Assembly: GCA_016294075.1 (NCBI GenBank)
Contig: JAEDCQ010000001.1
Coordinates: 310,001-374,000 of the forward strand
Reading direction: 5' to 3'
Origin: Lachnospiraceae bacterium
GTDB lineage: Bacteria > Bacillota > Clostridia > Lachnospirales > Lachnospiraceae
Length of the DNA stretch: 64,000 bases
Position numbers and translations under genes: made by a program. This document shows positions 1 through 8,533 of the stretch, in pieces (position 1 is the stretch's first letter; each line of letters begins with the position of its first letter). Under the pieces are notes generated by a model that was not told the origin of the DNA, ran no database searches, and worked only from the letters and a program-made list of their open reading frames with translations.

Positions 1-623
1 CTTCCACAAAGGACATTTCACAGGCAGTTATTACAAGACTACCGCGGTATTTCCGTTATCTTGGAGATTTGAAGGATGCCGGAGTGGAACGAATTTCAAG
101 TCAGGAATTAAGCCGCATTATGCGTGTGACGGCCTCACAGGTCAGACAGGACTTTAATCATTTCGGAGGATTCGGCCAGCAGGGGTATGGATACAATGTG
201 GAATATCTTTATGTGGAAATAGCTAAAATTCTTGGACTTAATCAGTTGCATCGTCTGATTATAATCGGTGCGGGAAATTTAGGGCAGGCACTTGCAAATT
301 ATATGAATTTTGAAAAACGAGGTTTTATCATAACCGGAATTTTCGACATAAATACAGAATTGATAGGGGAAAAAATTCGTAATATTCCGATACAGCCGAT
401 GGAAAAAATGAAAAGCTTTGTACAGGAAAATGATGTGGATATTGCAGTGTTGACCGTTCCAAAGTCCAGTGCCATAAAGGTGGCAGAGCAGCTTGTGGAA
501 TGCGGAATAAGAGGAATATGGAATTTTGCACATATTGATTTAGAGGTCCCTGATAATGTGCTTGTTGAAAATGTGCATTTATCGGACAGTTTGATGAAAT
601 TGTCCTATCTGATTTCAAAATAG
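1..623 (+). CDS. rex: Redox-sensing transcriptional repressor Rex (5' end cut by window edge)
   Basis: The reading frame is open from base 3 to the stop at 623, so the true start lies upstream of the window. The visible part begins inside the winged-helix DNA-binding domain (PRYFRYLGDL, then SSQELS and SQVRQDFNHFGGFGQQGYGY, all typical of Rex). A Rossmann NAD(H)-binding domain follows with GAGNLGQALANY. Rex is a homodimeric repressor that binds operators when NADH/NAD+ is low and releases them when NADH rises; targets in clostridia are usually fermentation genes. A TTG at 69 lies inside the DNA-binding domain and is not the start. I see no Rex operator of the TTGTGA-N6-TCACAA type in the neighbouring intergenic bases. 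Family assignment is very secure. Confidence 0.97.
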   Translation, partial: STKDISQAVITRLPRYFRYLGDLKDAGVERISSQELSRIMRVTASQVRQDFNHFGGFGQQGYGYNVEYLYVEIAKILGLNQLHRLIIIGAGNLGQALANYMNFEKRGFIITGIFDINTELIGEKIRNIPIQPMEKMKSFVQENDVDIAVLTVPKSSAIKVAEQLVECGIRGIWNFAHIDLEVPDNVLVENVHLSDSLMKLSYLISK

Positions 624-665
624 CGGATAAGCCGGGATTGTTATTACATATATAGGGATAAAACA

Positions 666-1304
666 ATGGGAAAAGAAGATGAAAAATATCGTTTGGCTTT
701 AATCGGGAAAAAAATACCAATCATAACATTGGATCATAAATGGCATCAGATGTTTACCCGCGTGGAAAAAAGCAGGACGATTGCGGAAAAAGAAAATGAA
801 TTGAATGAATTACTGCGTAATCAGGGAAAATGTAATAATGAAACAAAGAAAATTAAAAAGCTGAAGAAGAAGCTTATGGATGAAATCGTTACTCTGATGG
901 AAAAGCAGGATGATGCTTCCGAAAAAAAGATTGAGGATAACAGGCGTCTGATAAATGAATGTAATGAAAAACTGAGTGAATTTCAGGATGAATTATTGGA
1001 TTTAGAGACAAAAATCAGCGAGAAAAACACGGACCTGATGCTTGAGACGATGAAGACATGTTATAACACGATGCATTTTAATGATAGTCAGATTCAGGAA
1101 ATCTCTAAATGGATAGCGCAAATTCGTGTTGAATTAAAAAAGAATGTAGTCCGAAAACAGGAAATGGAGATAGCTAATCAGGAAATATATTCTTATATGC
1201 ATAGTATTTTTGGCTCTGGTATTATTGATATATTTGATATGAAATATAATCCTGAAGAAAAAAATTCGATTCATATAAAAGAAGAGAAACCAGAAGGAAA
1301 ATAA
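666..1304 (+). CDS. Hypothetical coiled-coil protein between rex and nnr
   Basis: A 212-residue protein with no domain I recognise. About residues 35-125 are rich in Glu, Lys, Asn and Leu in heptad-like spacing, predicting one long coiled coil. A second helical stretch follows around 135-180, and the C-terminus is charged and probably disordered (ends KPEGK). There is no signal peptide or membrane segment, so it should be cytoplasmic. ATG 666 is the first in-frame ATG after the rex stop, 43 bases away. The stop abuts the start of nnr, so the genes are probably co-transcribed. Similar small coiled-coil genes follow rex in some Lachnospiraceae (from memory). Function unknown; a structural or scaffolding role is only a guess. 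Confidence 0.8.
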   Translation: MGKEDEKYRLALIGKKIPIITLDHKWHQMFTRVEKSRTIAEKENELNELLRNQGKCNNETKKIKKLKKKLMDEIVTLMEKQDDASEKKIEDNRRLINECNEKLSEFQDELLDLETKISEKNTDLMLETMKTCYNTMHFNDSQIQEISKWIAQIRVELKKNVVRKQEMEIANQEIYSYMHSIFGSGIIDIFDMKYNPEEKNSIHIKEEKPEGK

Positions 1305-2870
1305 TTGTCAATGGAAAAGGAATATCTTGTTTCTGCAAAAGAAATGAAGCAATATGATACAAATACTATTGAGAAAATTAAAATTCCGTCGTGTGTGTTG
1401 ATGGAACGCGCAGCATATGCAGTTGCCATGGAAGCAATAGAGTATCTCAAAAATAAAGAAAACAGCAGAGTCTTAGTTCTTTCCGGAAATGGTAATAACG
1501 GTGCTGACGGAGTATGCGCTGCAAGAATAATAAAAGAATTCGGCGTAAATGCGTCGATTAATCTGTTGCCGGGAGAACATCAACCTTCCCTGGAATTGCA
1601 AAGACAGCTGGATATAATAGAATATTATGATGTACCGGTTTTTAATGATTCAGAGCTTAAACCTGACAATTATGATTTGATTATTGATGCGTTGTTTGGT
1701 ATCGGTCTTAATCGGAATATTGATGGTATTGCAAAAGAATGGATAGAGTCGGTAAATAACTCAAATACTTCGGTTATCAGCATTGATATTCCGTCAGGAA
1801 TTAATGCAACTGACGGCAGATTGATGGGATGTGCCATAAATGCCAATATTACAATAACGTTTGGATTTTATAAATGTGGGCTGCTTCTTTATCCGGGGAG
1901 AATGCATTGTGGCAAAATTAAAAAAGCTAAAATTGCAATCAATGAAACCGGGTTTTTTGGAATGAAGCCATTAATGTTTACATGGATGACGAATAATTCG
2001 GAAAATAATCCCGGCTCATTCAGAAATCCTATGGGGAATAAAGGGACTTTTGGAAAAGTTTTTGTTATTGCAGGGCGTAAGGCTACAACGGGATCGGCTT
2101 TGTTATGTGCCTCTTCTGCGCTTAGAAGCGGCTGTGGAATGGTATGTGTCCTAACGGAGCAGGATAATAAAAATGCATTTCTGTCCGTATTGCCGGAAGC
2201 AATTATTGAAACCTATACTGAAAAGGAAGACTGCGGTAGTATACTGGAAAAAATTAAAAAGAGGCTTAAATGGGCGGATACAACTGTTATCGGATGCGGA
2301 CTCGGAAAAGATGATCTTGCATATATGATTTTAAAGAGCACGATTCAAAATACGGATAAGTCACTTGTCTGTGATGCGGATGCACTAGAATTGATTGCCA
2401 AGAAGGAAGATTTGATAGCTGATTTAAGGAATCTGGCTAAACGACAGGAACAAAACCATGCAGCAATTGTTTTTACGCCTCATCCGAAGGAATTATCCTC
2501 CCTGTTACACTGCAGTGTGCAGGAAATAAAAGAGAGCAGATTGGATAAAATCAATTGTTTTACAGAAAAATATCCGGGAATATTAGTTGCAAAAGATGCC
2601 GATACTCTGGTTTGTCAAAAAGAGAATGATATATATTTAAATGTAACCGGTAATGACGGTCTCTCGACAGCCGGCACAGGAGATGTTCTGGCCGGTCTTA
2701 TTGCCTCGTTTATTGCACAGGGGATAAAAACAGGCAGTTCCGTATTTGATGCTGTCTGTCGAAGTGTTTTCGTTCATGGGAAAGCTGCCGATATTTTGAC
2801 AGAAGAAAACGGTAAAAGTTTTATGATTGCAGGTGACATCATACAGGCGTATAAATACATCTTGAAATAA
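1305..2870 (+). CDS. nnr: Bifunctional NAD(P)H-hydrate repair enzyme (epimerase + ADP-dependent dehydratase)
   Basis: A 521-residue fusion. The N-terminal YjeF/NnrE domain (about 1-215) epimerises R-NAD(P)HX; its nucleotide loop is SGNGNNGADG near residue 60. The C-terminal NnrD domain (about 240-520), a ribokinase-like fold, dehydrates S-NAD(P)HX back to NAD(P)H using ADP; it carries the anion-hole motif AGTGDVLAG near residue 455. The length is normal for the fused bacterial form. The start is probably TTG 1305: it touches the preceding stop and lies 7 bases after AGAAGG, whereas the in-frame ATG at 1311 is 13 bases away. The position downstream of rex fits a small NAD(H)-homeostasis operon. 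Confidence 0.95.
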   Translation: MSMEKEYLVSAKEMKQYDTNTIEKIKIPSCVLMERAAYAVAMEAIEYLKNKENSRVLVLSGNGNNGADGVCAARIIKEFGVNASINLLPGEHQPSLELQRQLDIIEYYDVPVFNDSELKPDNYDLIIDALFGIGLNRNIDGIAKEWIESVNNSNTSVISIDIPSGINATDGRLMGCAINANITITFGFYKCGLLLYPGRMHCGKIKKAKIAINETGFFGMKPLMFTWMTNNSENNPGSFRNPMGNKGTFGKVFVIAGRKATTGSALLCASSALRSGCGMVCVLTEQDNKNAFLSVLPEAIIETYTEKEDCGSILEKIKKRLKWADTTVIGCGLGKDDLAYMILKSTIQNTDKSLVCDADALELIAKKEDLIADLRNLAKRQEQNHAAIVFTPHPKELSSLLHCSVQEIKESRLDKINCFTEKYPGILVAKDADTLVCQKENDIYLNVTGNDGLSTAGTGDVLAGLIASFIAQGIKTGSSVFDAVCRSVFVHGKAADILTEENGKSFMIAGDIIQAYKYILK

Positions 2871-2970
2871 AATGTTTTTTAAAAAATATTTGTTTGAATA
2901 CCTTTTTTTAAAACGGAAATACTCTGAATACACAGCCGGTAAGGATTATAGTGTAGGAAGGATTTATTTC

Positions 2971-3306
2971 GTGAAAAGAGGAGATATATATTACGCGGAT
3001 TTAAGACCGGTGATTGGCTCTGAGCAGGGAGGTATTCGTCCGGTCTTAGTGATACAGAATGATACAGGGAATCTGCATTCCCCAACAGTGATAGTTGCTG
3101 CAATTACTTCCAAATTACATAAGACACAGCTTCCGACGCATATTCATTTGGACAGCCGTGACTGTGAACTGATTAAAGATTCGGTCATCTTATTGGAACA
3201 AATCAGAACGATTGATAAGCAGCGGTTAAAAAGTCTGGTCTGCCATCTGGACAATTCCATGATGGAGAAAGTGGATAGGGCTTTAAAAATCAGTCTGTCA
3301 TTATAA
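2971..3306 (+). CDS. MazF/PemK-family endoribonuclease (EndoA-like), without adjacent antitoxin
   Basis: From GTG 2971 this gives 111 residues, the usual size for MazF/EndoA, with the PemK-fold signatures VKRGDIYYADL at the N-terminus, GGIRPVLVIQND and VIVAAITSK. The frame is open further upstream (to 2872), but those residues look non-native, and GTG 2971 is preceded by AGGAAGG at a spacing of 8, so it is the better start. The family cleaves single-stranded mRNA at short sequence motifs and is normally held by a MazE/EndoAI antitoxin. No antitoxin-like gene lies on either side: nnr is upstream and a CBS protein downstream. The upstream 100 bases encode nothing convincing. Confidence 0.9.
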   Translation: MKRGDIYYADLRPVIGSEQGGIRPVLVIQNDTGNLHSPTVIVAAITSKLHKTQLPTHIHLDSRDCELIKDSVILLEQIRTIDKQRLKSLVCHLDNSMMEKVDRALKISLSL

Positions 3307-3329
3307 TAAGATTATATTCCGGGCATTCC

Positions 3330-3358
3330 TTGACGTTTTGTATGCAAAATGGTATATT
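3330..3358 (+). promoter_or_regulatory. Sigma-A type promoter for the CorC-like gene
   Basis: TTGACG at 3330-3335 and TATATT at 3353-3358 are separated by exactly 17 bases, with the next gene starting 36 bases downstream. The -35 box matches the consensus at 5 of 6 positions and the -10 box at 5 of 6. It marks the start of a new transcription unit after the mazF-like gene. Confidence 0.65.
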
Positions 3359-3393
3359 TGAAACGATTATGTGAATAGAAAGGGTATATATTT

Positions 3394-4326
3394 ATGGATG
3401 ATGGTGGGCCAGGTACTTTGACGATGCTTATCATATTGATTTTGGTTATTTCTGTTGATTTAGCAATTGCGGTCTTTGAAAAGATATATATTTATTTAAA
3501 AGAAAAAAAGCTTGCACAAAAGGCGGCAGAGGAAGAAATTCTCTATATGGTGAATGAGAGCCATGAGCAGGGATATATTGAAGCCAGTGAAGCAGAAATG
3601 ATCAGTAATATTTTTGAGTTTGGTGATAAACAGGCTCAGGATATCATGACTGACAGAAGTAATATTACTGCAATTGATGCAGATATGTCATTATCTGATG
3701 CAATTTCTTTTATTTTAAATGAGAATAATTCCCGATTTCCTGTATATAAAGAAAATCTGGATCATATTGTAGGGATTCTTCATCTGAAAGATGCTTTTCG
3801 CATCAGCCGGAATAAGAATCTGCTTGATAAACCGATAGGAGAAATTGAGGGACTGCTTCGTGATGCCCGCTTTATTCCGGAAACAAGAAATGTTGACAGC
3901 TTATTTGCAACAATGCGTGCCACAAAGCTTCAGATGGTAATCGTAATTGATGAATACGGGCAGACCTCCGGTCTTATTGCATTAGAAGATATTCTGGAAG
4001 AAATAGTCGGTAATATTATGGACGAATATGATGAAGATACCGGTCACATTGAGGAAAAAGGGAAAAATAAGTTTATCATTGATGGATTGACACCGCTTGA
4101 GGAAGTGGAAGAACGTTTCCATATATCATTTGGAGATGTTCCTTTTGAGACATTGAACGGATATCTGATATCAAAGATGGAACATATTCCTTCCGAAAAA
4201 GAACGCTTTTCCATAGCTGTTGACGGTTATAATTTCAGGGTTATTGCCGTAGAAGATAAGATGGTTAAGCGTGTCGTTGTTTCCAAGATACCTGCTGAAA
4301 CGAATGAAACTACACAAAATAAATAA
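3394..4326 (+). CDS. CorC/HlyC-type CBS-domain protein with a single membrane segment
   Basis: A 310-residue protein with one hydrophobic segment (about 9-30), two CBS domains (about 70-190, including IMTDRSNITAID and a second around VIVIDEYGQTSGLI) and a C-terminal CorC/HlyC transporter-associated domain (about 215-295). Family members are linked to magnesium/cobalt efflux. Most Gram-positive relatives carry a multi-pass DUF21/CNNM domain in front of the CBS pair and are about 430 residues long; here that domain is missing and only one helix remains, so this protein probably regulates rather than forms a channel. ATG 3394 follows GAAAGG. The name hemolysin, often given to this family, is not justified by the sequence. 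Confidence 0.85.
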   Translation: MDDGGPGTLTMLIILILVISVDLAIAVFEKIYIYLKEKKLAQKAAEEEILYMVNESHEQGYIEASEAEMISNIFEFGDKQAQDIMTDRSNITAIDADMSLSDAISFILNENNSRFPVYKENLDHIVGILHLKDAFRISRNKNLLDKPIGEIEGLLRDARFIPETRNVDSLFATMRATKLQMVIVIDEYGQTSGLIALEDILEEIVGNIMDEYDEDTGHIEEKGKNKFIIDGLTPLEEVEERFHISFGDVPFETLNGYLISKMEHIPSEKERFSIAVDGYNFRVIAVEDKMVKRVVVSKIPAETNETTQNK

Positions 4327-4344
4327 AAAAGGAGAAACACAATT

Positions 4345-5073
4345 ATGTCAGGACATTCAAAATTTGCAAATATTAAACATAAAAAGGAAAAGAATGATGC
4401 TGCGAAAGGAAAGATTTTCACGATTCTTGGACGTGAAATTGCAGTAGCGGTAAAAGAAGGCGGACCGGACCCAGCTAATAATTTTAAACTTGCTCAGGTT
4501 ATTGCAAAGGCAAAATCCAATAATATGCCGAACGATACGATTGAACGTGGTATTAAAAAAGCAGCCGGTGATGTCGGAAACGTCAATTATGAATTTATTA
4601 CATATGAAGGCTATGGTCCGAACGGTATTGCCATAATTGTCAATACGCTTACAGACAACAAAAACCGTACTGCTGCTAATGTCAGGAGTGCATTTACAAA
4701 AGGTCAGGGAAGTATCGGAACACCGGGCTGTGTATCTTTTATGTTTGATGAAAAGGGACAGATTATTATTGACAAAGAAGAGTGTGATACGGATGCAGAT
4801 GATTTGATGATGATTGCATTGGATGCCGGAGCAGAGGATTTTAATGAGGAAGATGACAGCTTTGAAATCCTGACGGCACCGGAATCACATCCTGCTGTTG
4901 AAGCTGCATTAAAAGATAACGGTATTACTTTCGCATCCAGTGAAATTACCATGATTCCTCAGAATTATGTGGAATTAACGGATGAAACGGCTATAAAAAA
5001 CTGTCAGCGGATTCTTGATTTATTGGATGAAGATGATGATGTTCAGGCTGTATATCATAACTGGGACGAATAA
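4345..5073 (+). CDS. yebC: YebC/PmpR family protein
   Basis: A 242-residue full-length YebC protein opening with the family signature SGHSKFANIKHKKEKND and containing TYEGYGPNGIA and NRTAANVRSAFTK. The family was long annotated as a transcriptional regulator; more recent work on the family links it to translation, helping ribosomes through proline-rich stretches. An AAAAGGAG ribosome site lies just upstream of ATG 4345, 18 bases after the CorC-like stop, so it probably shares that transcript. Acidic residues cluster near 150-170, as is usual in the family. The assignment to the family is secure; the exact role in this organism is inferred. Confidence 0.95.
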   Translation: MSGHSKFANIKHKKEKNDAAKGKIFTILGREIAVAVKEGGPDPANNFKLAQVIAKAKSNNMPNDTIERGIKKAAGDVGNVNYEFITYEGYGPNGIAIIVNTLTDNKNRTAANVRSAFTKGQGSIGTPGCVSFMFDEKGQIIIDKEECDTDADDLMMIALDAGAEDFNEEDDSFEILTAPESHPAVEAALKDNGITFASSEITMIPQNYVELTDETAIKNCQRILDLLDEDDDVQAVYHNWDE

Positions 5074-5102
5074 AAAATATATAGATAAGATGGGGATAAA
5101 TA

Positions 5103-6386
5103 ATGGCTGAAAACTATGCAAAAGAAACAATATGTATCCAGTCCGGCTGGAAACCTAAAAACGGAGAAGCAAGGATTCTTCCGATTTATCAGAGTACAAC
5201 CTTTAAATATGAAAGCTCTGAAGCCATGGGAAGACTGTTTGATTTAGAAGATTCCGGGTATTTCTATACGAGATTACAGAATCCGACTAACGATTATGTG
5301 GCAGAGAAAATCTGTGAGCTTGAGGGTGGTGTTGCGGCGATGCTGACCTCGTCAGGACAGGCTGCTACATATTATTCGGTATTTAATATCTGTGAAGCCG
5401 GTGATCATGTAGTCATGTCAGCAACTGTATACGGCGGAACCTTTAATCTTCTTACCTGCACAATGAAAAAAATGGGTATTGAGTGTACCGTAGTAGATCC
5501 GGATGATGATATTGAAACATTGAATAAAGCATTTTTACCGAATACAAAATGCGTGTTTGCAGAAACAATTGCAAATCCGGCGTTGGTTGTATTGGATATT
5601 GAGAAGTTTGCATCAGTTGCCCATGCACATGGTGTTCCGCTTATTGTTGACAATACCTTTGCGACACCGATTAACTGTAATCCGTTTAAATGGGGAGCAG
5701 ATATTGTAACACATTCTACTACAAAGTATATGGATGGACATGGGATGACGGTAGGTGGCGTTATTGTTGACTCCGGAAACTTTGATTGGCTGGCTCATGC
5801 TGAAAAATTTCCGGGTCTGTGTACTCCGGATGAATCATATCATGGTATTGTATATGCAGAGAAATTTGGCAAGGGTGCATATATTACGAAAGCAACGGCA
5901 CAGATGATGCGCGACCTTGGCTCCATTCAGTCACCGCATAATGCGTTTTTACTGAATGTCGGCTTGGAGACATTGCCGCTTCGTATGGAGCGTCATTGCT
6001 CAAATGCGCTTAAGGTTGCACAATTTTTAGAAAATAATGAAAAAGTTGCATGGGTAAATTATCCCGATTTGCCCGGAAATAAATATCATGAATTACAGCA
6101 GAAATATCTTCCGAACGGAAGCTGTGGGGTTATTTCTTTTGGCTTAAAGGGAGGCAGAAGCGCTGCATCTGATATGATGGATCAGTTAAAATTGGCTGCA
6201 ATTGTCACTCATGTTGCAGATGCAAGAACCTGTGTATTACATCCTGCGAGTCATACACACAGACAGATGACGGATGAACAGCTGATAGAAGCCGGTGTTG
6301 CACCGGATTTAATCCGCCTTTCTGTCGGAATAGAAAATGTTGACGATATAATGAATGATTTAGCACAGGCTATGGAGAATATCTGA
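5103..6386 (+). CDS. metY: O-acetylhomoserine sulfhydrylase (PLP-dependent)
   Basis: A 427-residue cystathionine gamma-synthase-family enzyme. The PLP lysine is in HSTTKYMDGHG near residue 208, with the cofactor aspartate in IVDNTFATP and the substrate loop TRLQNPTND. The length and the opening KETICIQSGWKPKNGEARI fit the O-acetylhomoserine aminocarboxypropyltransferase branch rather than MetB or MetC. It would make homocysteine (or methionine) from O-acetylhomoserine and sulfide in the cytoplasm. It ends with TGA overlapping by one base the ATG of the next gene, so the two are translationally coupled. I see no SAM or T-box riboswitch in the 30 bases upstream; control probably sits further 5' in the transcript. 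Confidence 0.95.
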   Translation: MAENYAKETICIQSGWKPKNGEARILPIYQSTTFKYESSEAMGRLFDLEDSGYFYTRLQNPTNDYVAEKICELEGGVAAMLTSSGQAATYYSVFNICEAGDHVVMSATVYGGTFNLLTCTMKKMGIECTVVDPDDDIETLNKAFLPNTKCVFAETIANPALVVLDIEKFASVAHAHGVPLIVDNTFATPINCNPFKWGADIVTHSTTKYMDGHGMTVGGVIVDSGNFDWLAHAEKFPGLCTPDESYHGIVYAEKFGKGAYITKATAQMMRDLGSIQSPHNAFLLNVGLETLPLRMERHCSNALKVAQFLENNEKVAWVNYPDLPGNKYHELQQKYLPNGSCGVISFGLKGGRSAASDMMDQLKLAAIVTHVADARTCVLHPASHTHRQMTDEQLIEAGVAPDLIRLSVGIENVDDIMNDLAQAMENI

Positions 6387-7684
6387 TGAGTATAAAGAAA
6401 ACATGGTTTTCTTATATCCTGTGGCTGATTGCCACAGGATTTTCTGTTTTGTTTATAATAGGAAATGTGTGCAGTATTATGGATTACTATGACGTATCTT
6501 CCTCAAATTCCGATTGGGGATATGCTGTATACAGTATTGTATTTATATTTGCTTCGGCAGGGATTTGTATATTACTTCGTTTCATAAGGAACCATATACA
6601 TATGCCGGCTCTGTCTAAATGGATATACAGGAGTTTTCATATTTTTGTATTGATAAGCAGCATTGCGCTGTTTTTGATTACACGAATATGGTCTGCTTTT
6701 CAAGCAGCATTTAGAACGCAGCAGGTCATGAATATCTATGAGTTATCCAGAATAGGCGGTCCTTCAAAGACTATGGCTTCCCTCTCTGTCTTTGAGGGAA
6801 TCTATGTGAAAGTTCTTTCGGGGTTGTTTTTATTTTTAGGTAATAAATTGGAGGTAATGCTGTATCTTCAATTTTTCCTGCAGATTATGACATTTATTCT
6901 TCTTATTTACATTGGGTGGACATTACAGAAAGGAATATATGCGTGGATTCCCGTATTGTTTTATTCATTGTCTCCATTTTTTATTGGGGAAATTCCCGAT
7001 ATGGGAGCCGGTAATTTTTTCTTTTTTGTAATTGTTTGTGGGATAGCCTTAATTTGCCTGCTTGAAAGAGTATGGAAAAATAAAACATTAACGTATATTC
7101 TTGTATCATTATTTGGTGTTATATGCAGCATTCTTGTTGTATTGGTTAATTCGGAAAGATTCTTTGATTGGAATTATATTCCGGATGAAGTAAGTGAAAT
7201 AGAGCAGATTATAACAATCCGTATTCCGTCATATTATTGGGAAATGGCAGGACTGTTATTTTTAGTGGTTCTTTACATTGTTTCATTCTGGTATCAGAAA
7301 ACAGATAATGCTTCATTATATATTATATCCGTCTCGTCTTTTTTGTTTGTGATTTTTGGACTAAAGCTTGGGGAGGTAGAACTGCAGAGCCTTTCCTTAA
7401 TGCTGATACATTTTTACCTGTATTTTTTGTGTGCTGAAGGCATGCGTGTACTTTTTTCTGCAAAAACGGAAGTTCTTACGGGAATCAATGTCACAGAAAC
7501 GGTGCTGCCTGTTCCAAAACCGGAAGAAAACAGTTTTGTATTTGATAAAACGGCAATGATTGAAAATGTTCTGCCGATGCCAAAAAAACATATCGGCAGG
7601 ACTCTCGATTATGCGTTTGAACCATCAGAAGATATGATGCATTATGATATTGAGTTTGAAAATGACAAATATGATTATGAATAA
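6386..7684 (+). CDS. Unknown polytopic membrane protein with a conserved-looking cytoplasmic tail
   Basis: A 432-residue protein with about ten hydrophobic segments between residues 8 and 355 and a hydrophilic tail of roughly 75 residues. The layout resembles GT-C glycosyltransferase-like membrane proteins, but I see no clear acidic catalytic motif in the first loop. The tail has two related short motifs, VLPVPKPEE (about 377) and VLPMPKKH (about 398), followed by acidic and aromatic residues to the C-terminus. Tails of the form ENPLPLPKKH occur in other Lachnospiraceae membrane proteins (from memory). It is translationally coupled to metY and followed by a terminator, so it ends that operon. 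Function unknown; a role in surface glycan synthesis is a weak guess. Confidence 0.8.
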   Translation: MSIKKTWFSYILWLIATGFSVLFIIGNVCSIMDYYDVSSSNSDWGYAVYSIVFIFASAGICILLRFIRNHIHMPALSKWIYRSFHIFVLISSIALFLITRIWSAFQAAFRTQQVMNIYELSRIGGPSKTMASLSVFEGIYVKVLSGLFLFLGNKLEVMLYLQFFLQIMTFILLIYIGWTLQKGIYAWIPVLFYSLSPFFIGEIPDMGAGNFFFFVIVCGIALICLLERVWKNKTLTYILVSLFGVICSILVVLVNSERFFDWNYIPDEVSEIEQIITIRIPSYYWEMAGLLFLVVLYIVSFWYQKTDNASLYIISVSSFLFVIFGLKLGEVELQSLSLMLIHFYLYFLCAEGMRVLFSAKTEVLTGINVTETVLPVPKPEENSFVFDKTAMIENVLPMPKKHIGRTLDYAFEPSEDMMHYDIEFENDKYDYE

Positions 7685-7707
7685 AAAATCCAATATTACA
7701 AATAGTA

Positions 7708-7737
7708 AAGTAAGGGCTTTTGGTCCTTACTTTTTTT
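7708..7737 (+). terminator. Rho-independent terminator after the membrane-protein gene
   Basis: AAGTAAGG (7708-7715) pairs perfectly with CCTTACTT (7725-7732) across a 9-base loop and runs into a T tract (7731-7737). It closes the corC-yebC-metY unit. The ribosome site of the next gene starts only a few bases later, so part of the transcription may read through. Confidence 0.85.
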
Positions 7738-7761
7738 ATAATAAAGGAGAGAATCTGTCTT

Positions 7762-8409
7762 ATGGAAAAAATGAAAGAACACGGACAGGCCGTATTAGAA
7801 CAGAATCCGGAGCACAATAAATATTTTTTGATGACAATTATCGGAGAAATTGAAGGGCATGATGTACTTGGAGGTTCTTCAAAGGCAACAAAATATGAGC
7901 ATATCATTCCACAGCTTGCTCTGATTGAAGATGATAAGGAGATTGAAGGAGTATTGGTTCTGATTCATACTATGGGTGGAGATGTGGAAGCAGGACTTGC
8001 AATTGCAGAAATGATTTCGTCCTTAAGTAAACCAACTGTTACTCTTGTACTTGGCGGAAGCCATTCTATTGGCGTGCCGATTGCCGTAAGCGGAGATTAT
8101 TCCTTTATTGTACCGACGGGTACAATGGTTATTCATCCTGTGCGTACAAACGGTATGGTAATCGGAGTTTCGCAGACTTTTGAGTATTTTAAACAAATTC
8201 AGGATAGGATACTTTCTTTTATATGCTCTCATTGTAAAATACAAAAGGAAAGGCTGGAGGAGCTGATGCTGGAAACTGAATTTTTAACAAAGGATGTGGG
8301 CTCGGTCCTTGTTGGTGAAGAGGCTGTAAAAGAAGGAATTATTAACGAAGTCGGTGGAATAAGGGAGGCTTATCAAAAATTAAAAGACCTGGTAAATGAG
8401 AAAGGATAA
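7762..8409 (+). CDS. tepA: ClpP-class serine protease, TepA/YmfB-like
   Basis: A 215-residue protein of the ClpP/crotonase fold. Aligning it by eye to ClpP, the nucleophile is Ser102 in GGSHSIG and the base is His125 in VIHPVR, with an acidic residue expected after residue 165. The ClpP handle region is shorter and there is no sign of a ClpX-docking N-terminal loop, so it belongs to the TepA (translocation-enhancing) group. It lies immediately before ftsK/spoIIIE; the same order (ymfB/tepA-spoIIIE) is known in Bacillus. ATG 7762 is preferred over an upstream TTG at 7720 because AAAGGAGA lies 11 bases before it and the TTG lies inside the terminator hairpin. Confidence 0.88.
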   Translation: MEKMKEHGQAVLEQNPEHNKYFLMTIIGEIEGHDVLGGSSKATKYEHIIPQLALIEDDKEIEGVLVLIHTMGGDVEAGLAIAEMISSLSKPTVTLVLGGSHSIGVPIAVSGDYSFIVPTGTMVIHPVRTNGMVIGVSQTFEYFKQIQDRILSFICSHCKIQKERLEELMLETEFLTKDVGSVLVGEEAVKEGIINEVGGIREAYQKLKDLVNEKG

Positions 8410-8467
8410 TTTTGTTAATTGTCAAAAAAAAGGGAAAAAAACAACAAGAAAAAATCAGTTGAAAAGA

Positions 8468-8496
8468 GTGACCGAGAAAAGCATGTGTGCTATAAT
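8468..8496 (+). promoter_or_regulatory. Extended -10 promoter for ftsK/spoIIIE
   Basis: A perfect TATAAT at 8491-8496 is preceded by TGC, giving an extended -10, with a weaker -35 (GTGACC at 8468-8473) at 17 bases. The gene starts 38 bases after the -10. Confidence 0.6.
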
Positions 8497-8533
8497 GAAA
8501 GCAGTATGAAAAAATATGGTATGAGGTGAAATT

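Noticed and set aside
2872..2970. N-terminal extension of the MazF-like protein or a small antitoxin
   Set aside because: The translated residues are Lys/Phe/Tyr-rich without any antitoxin-like fold, and the GTG at 2971 has a well-placed ribosome site.
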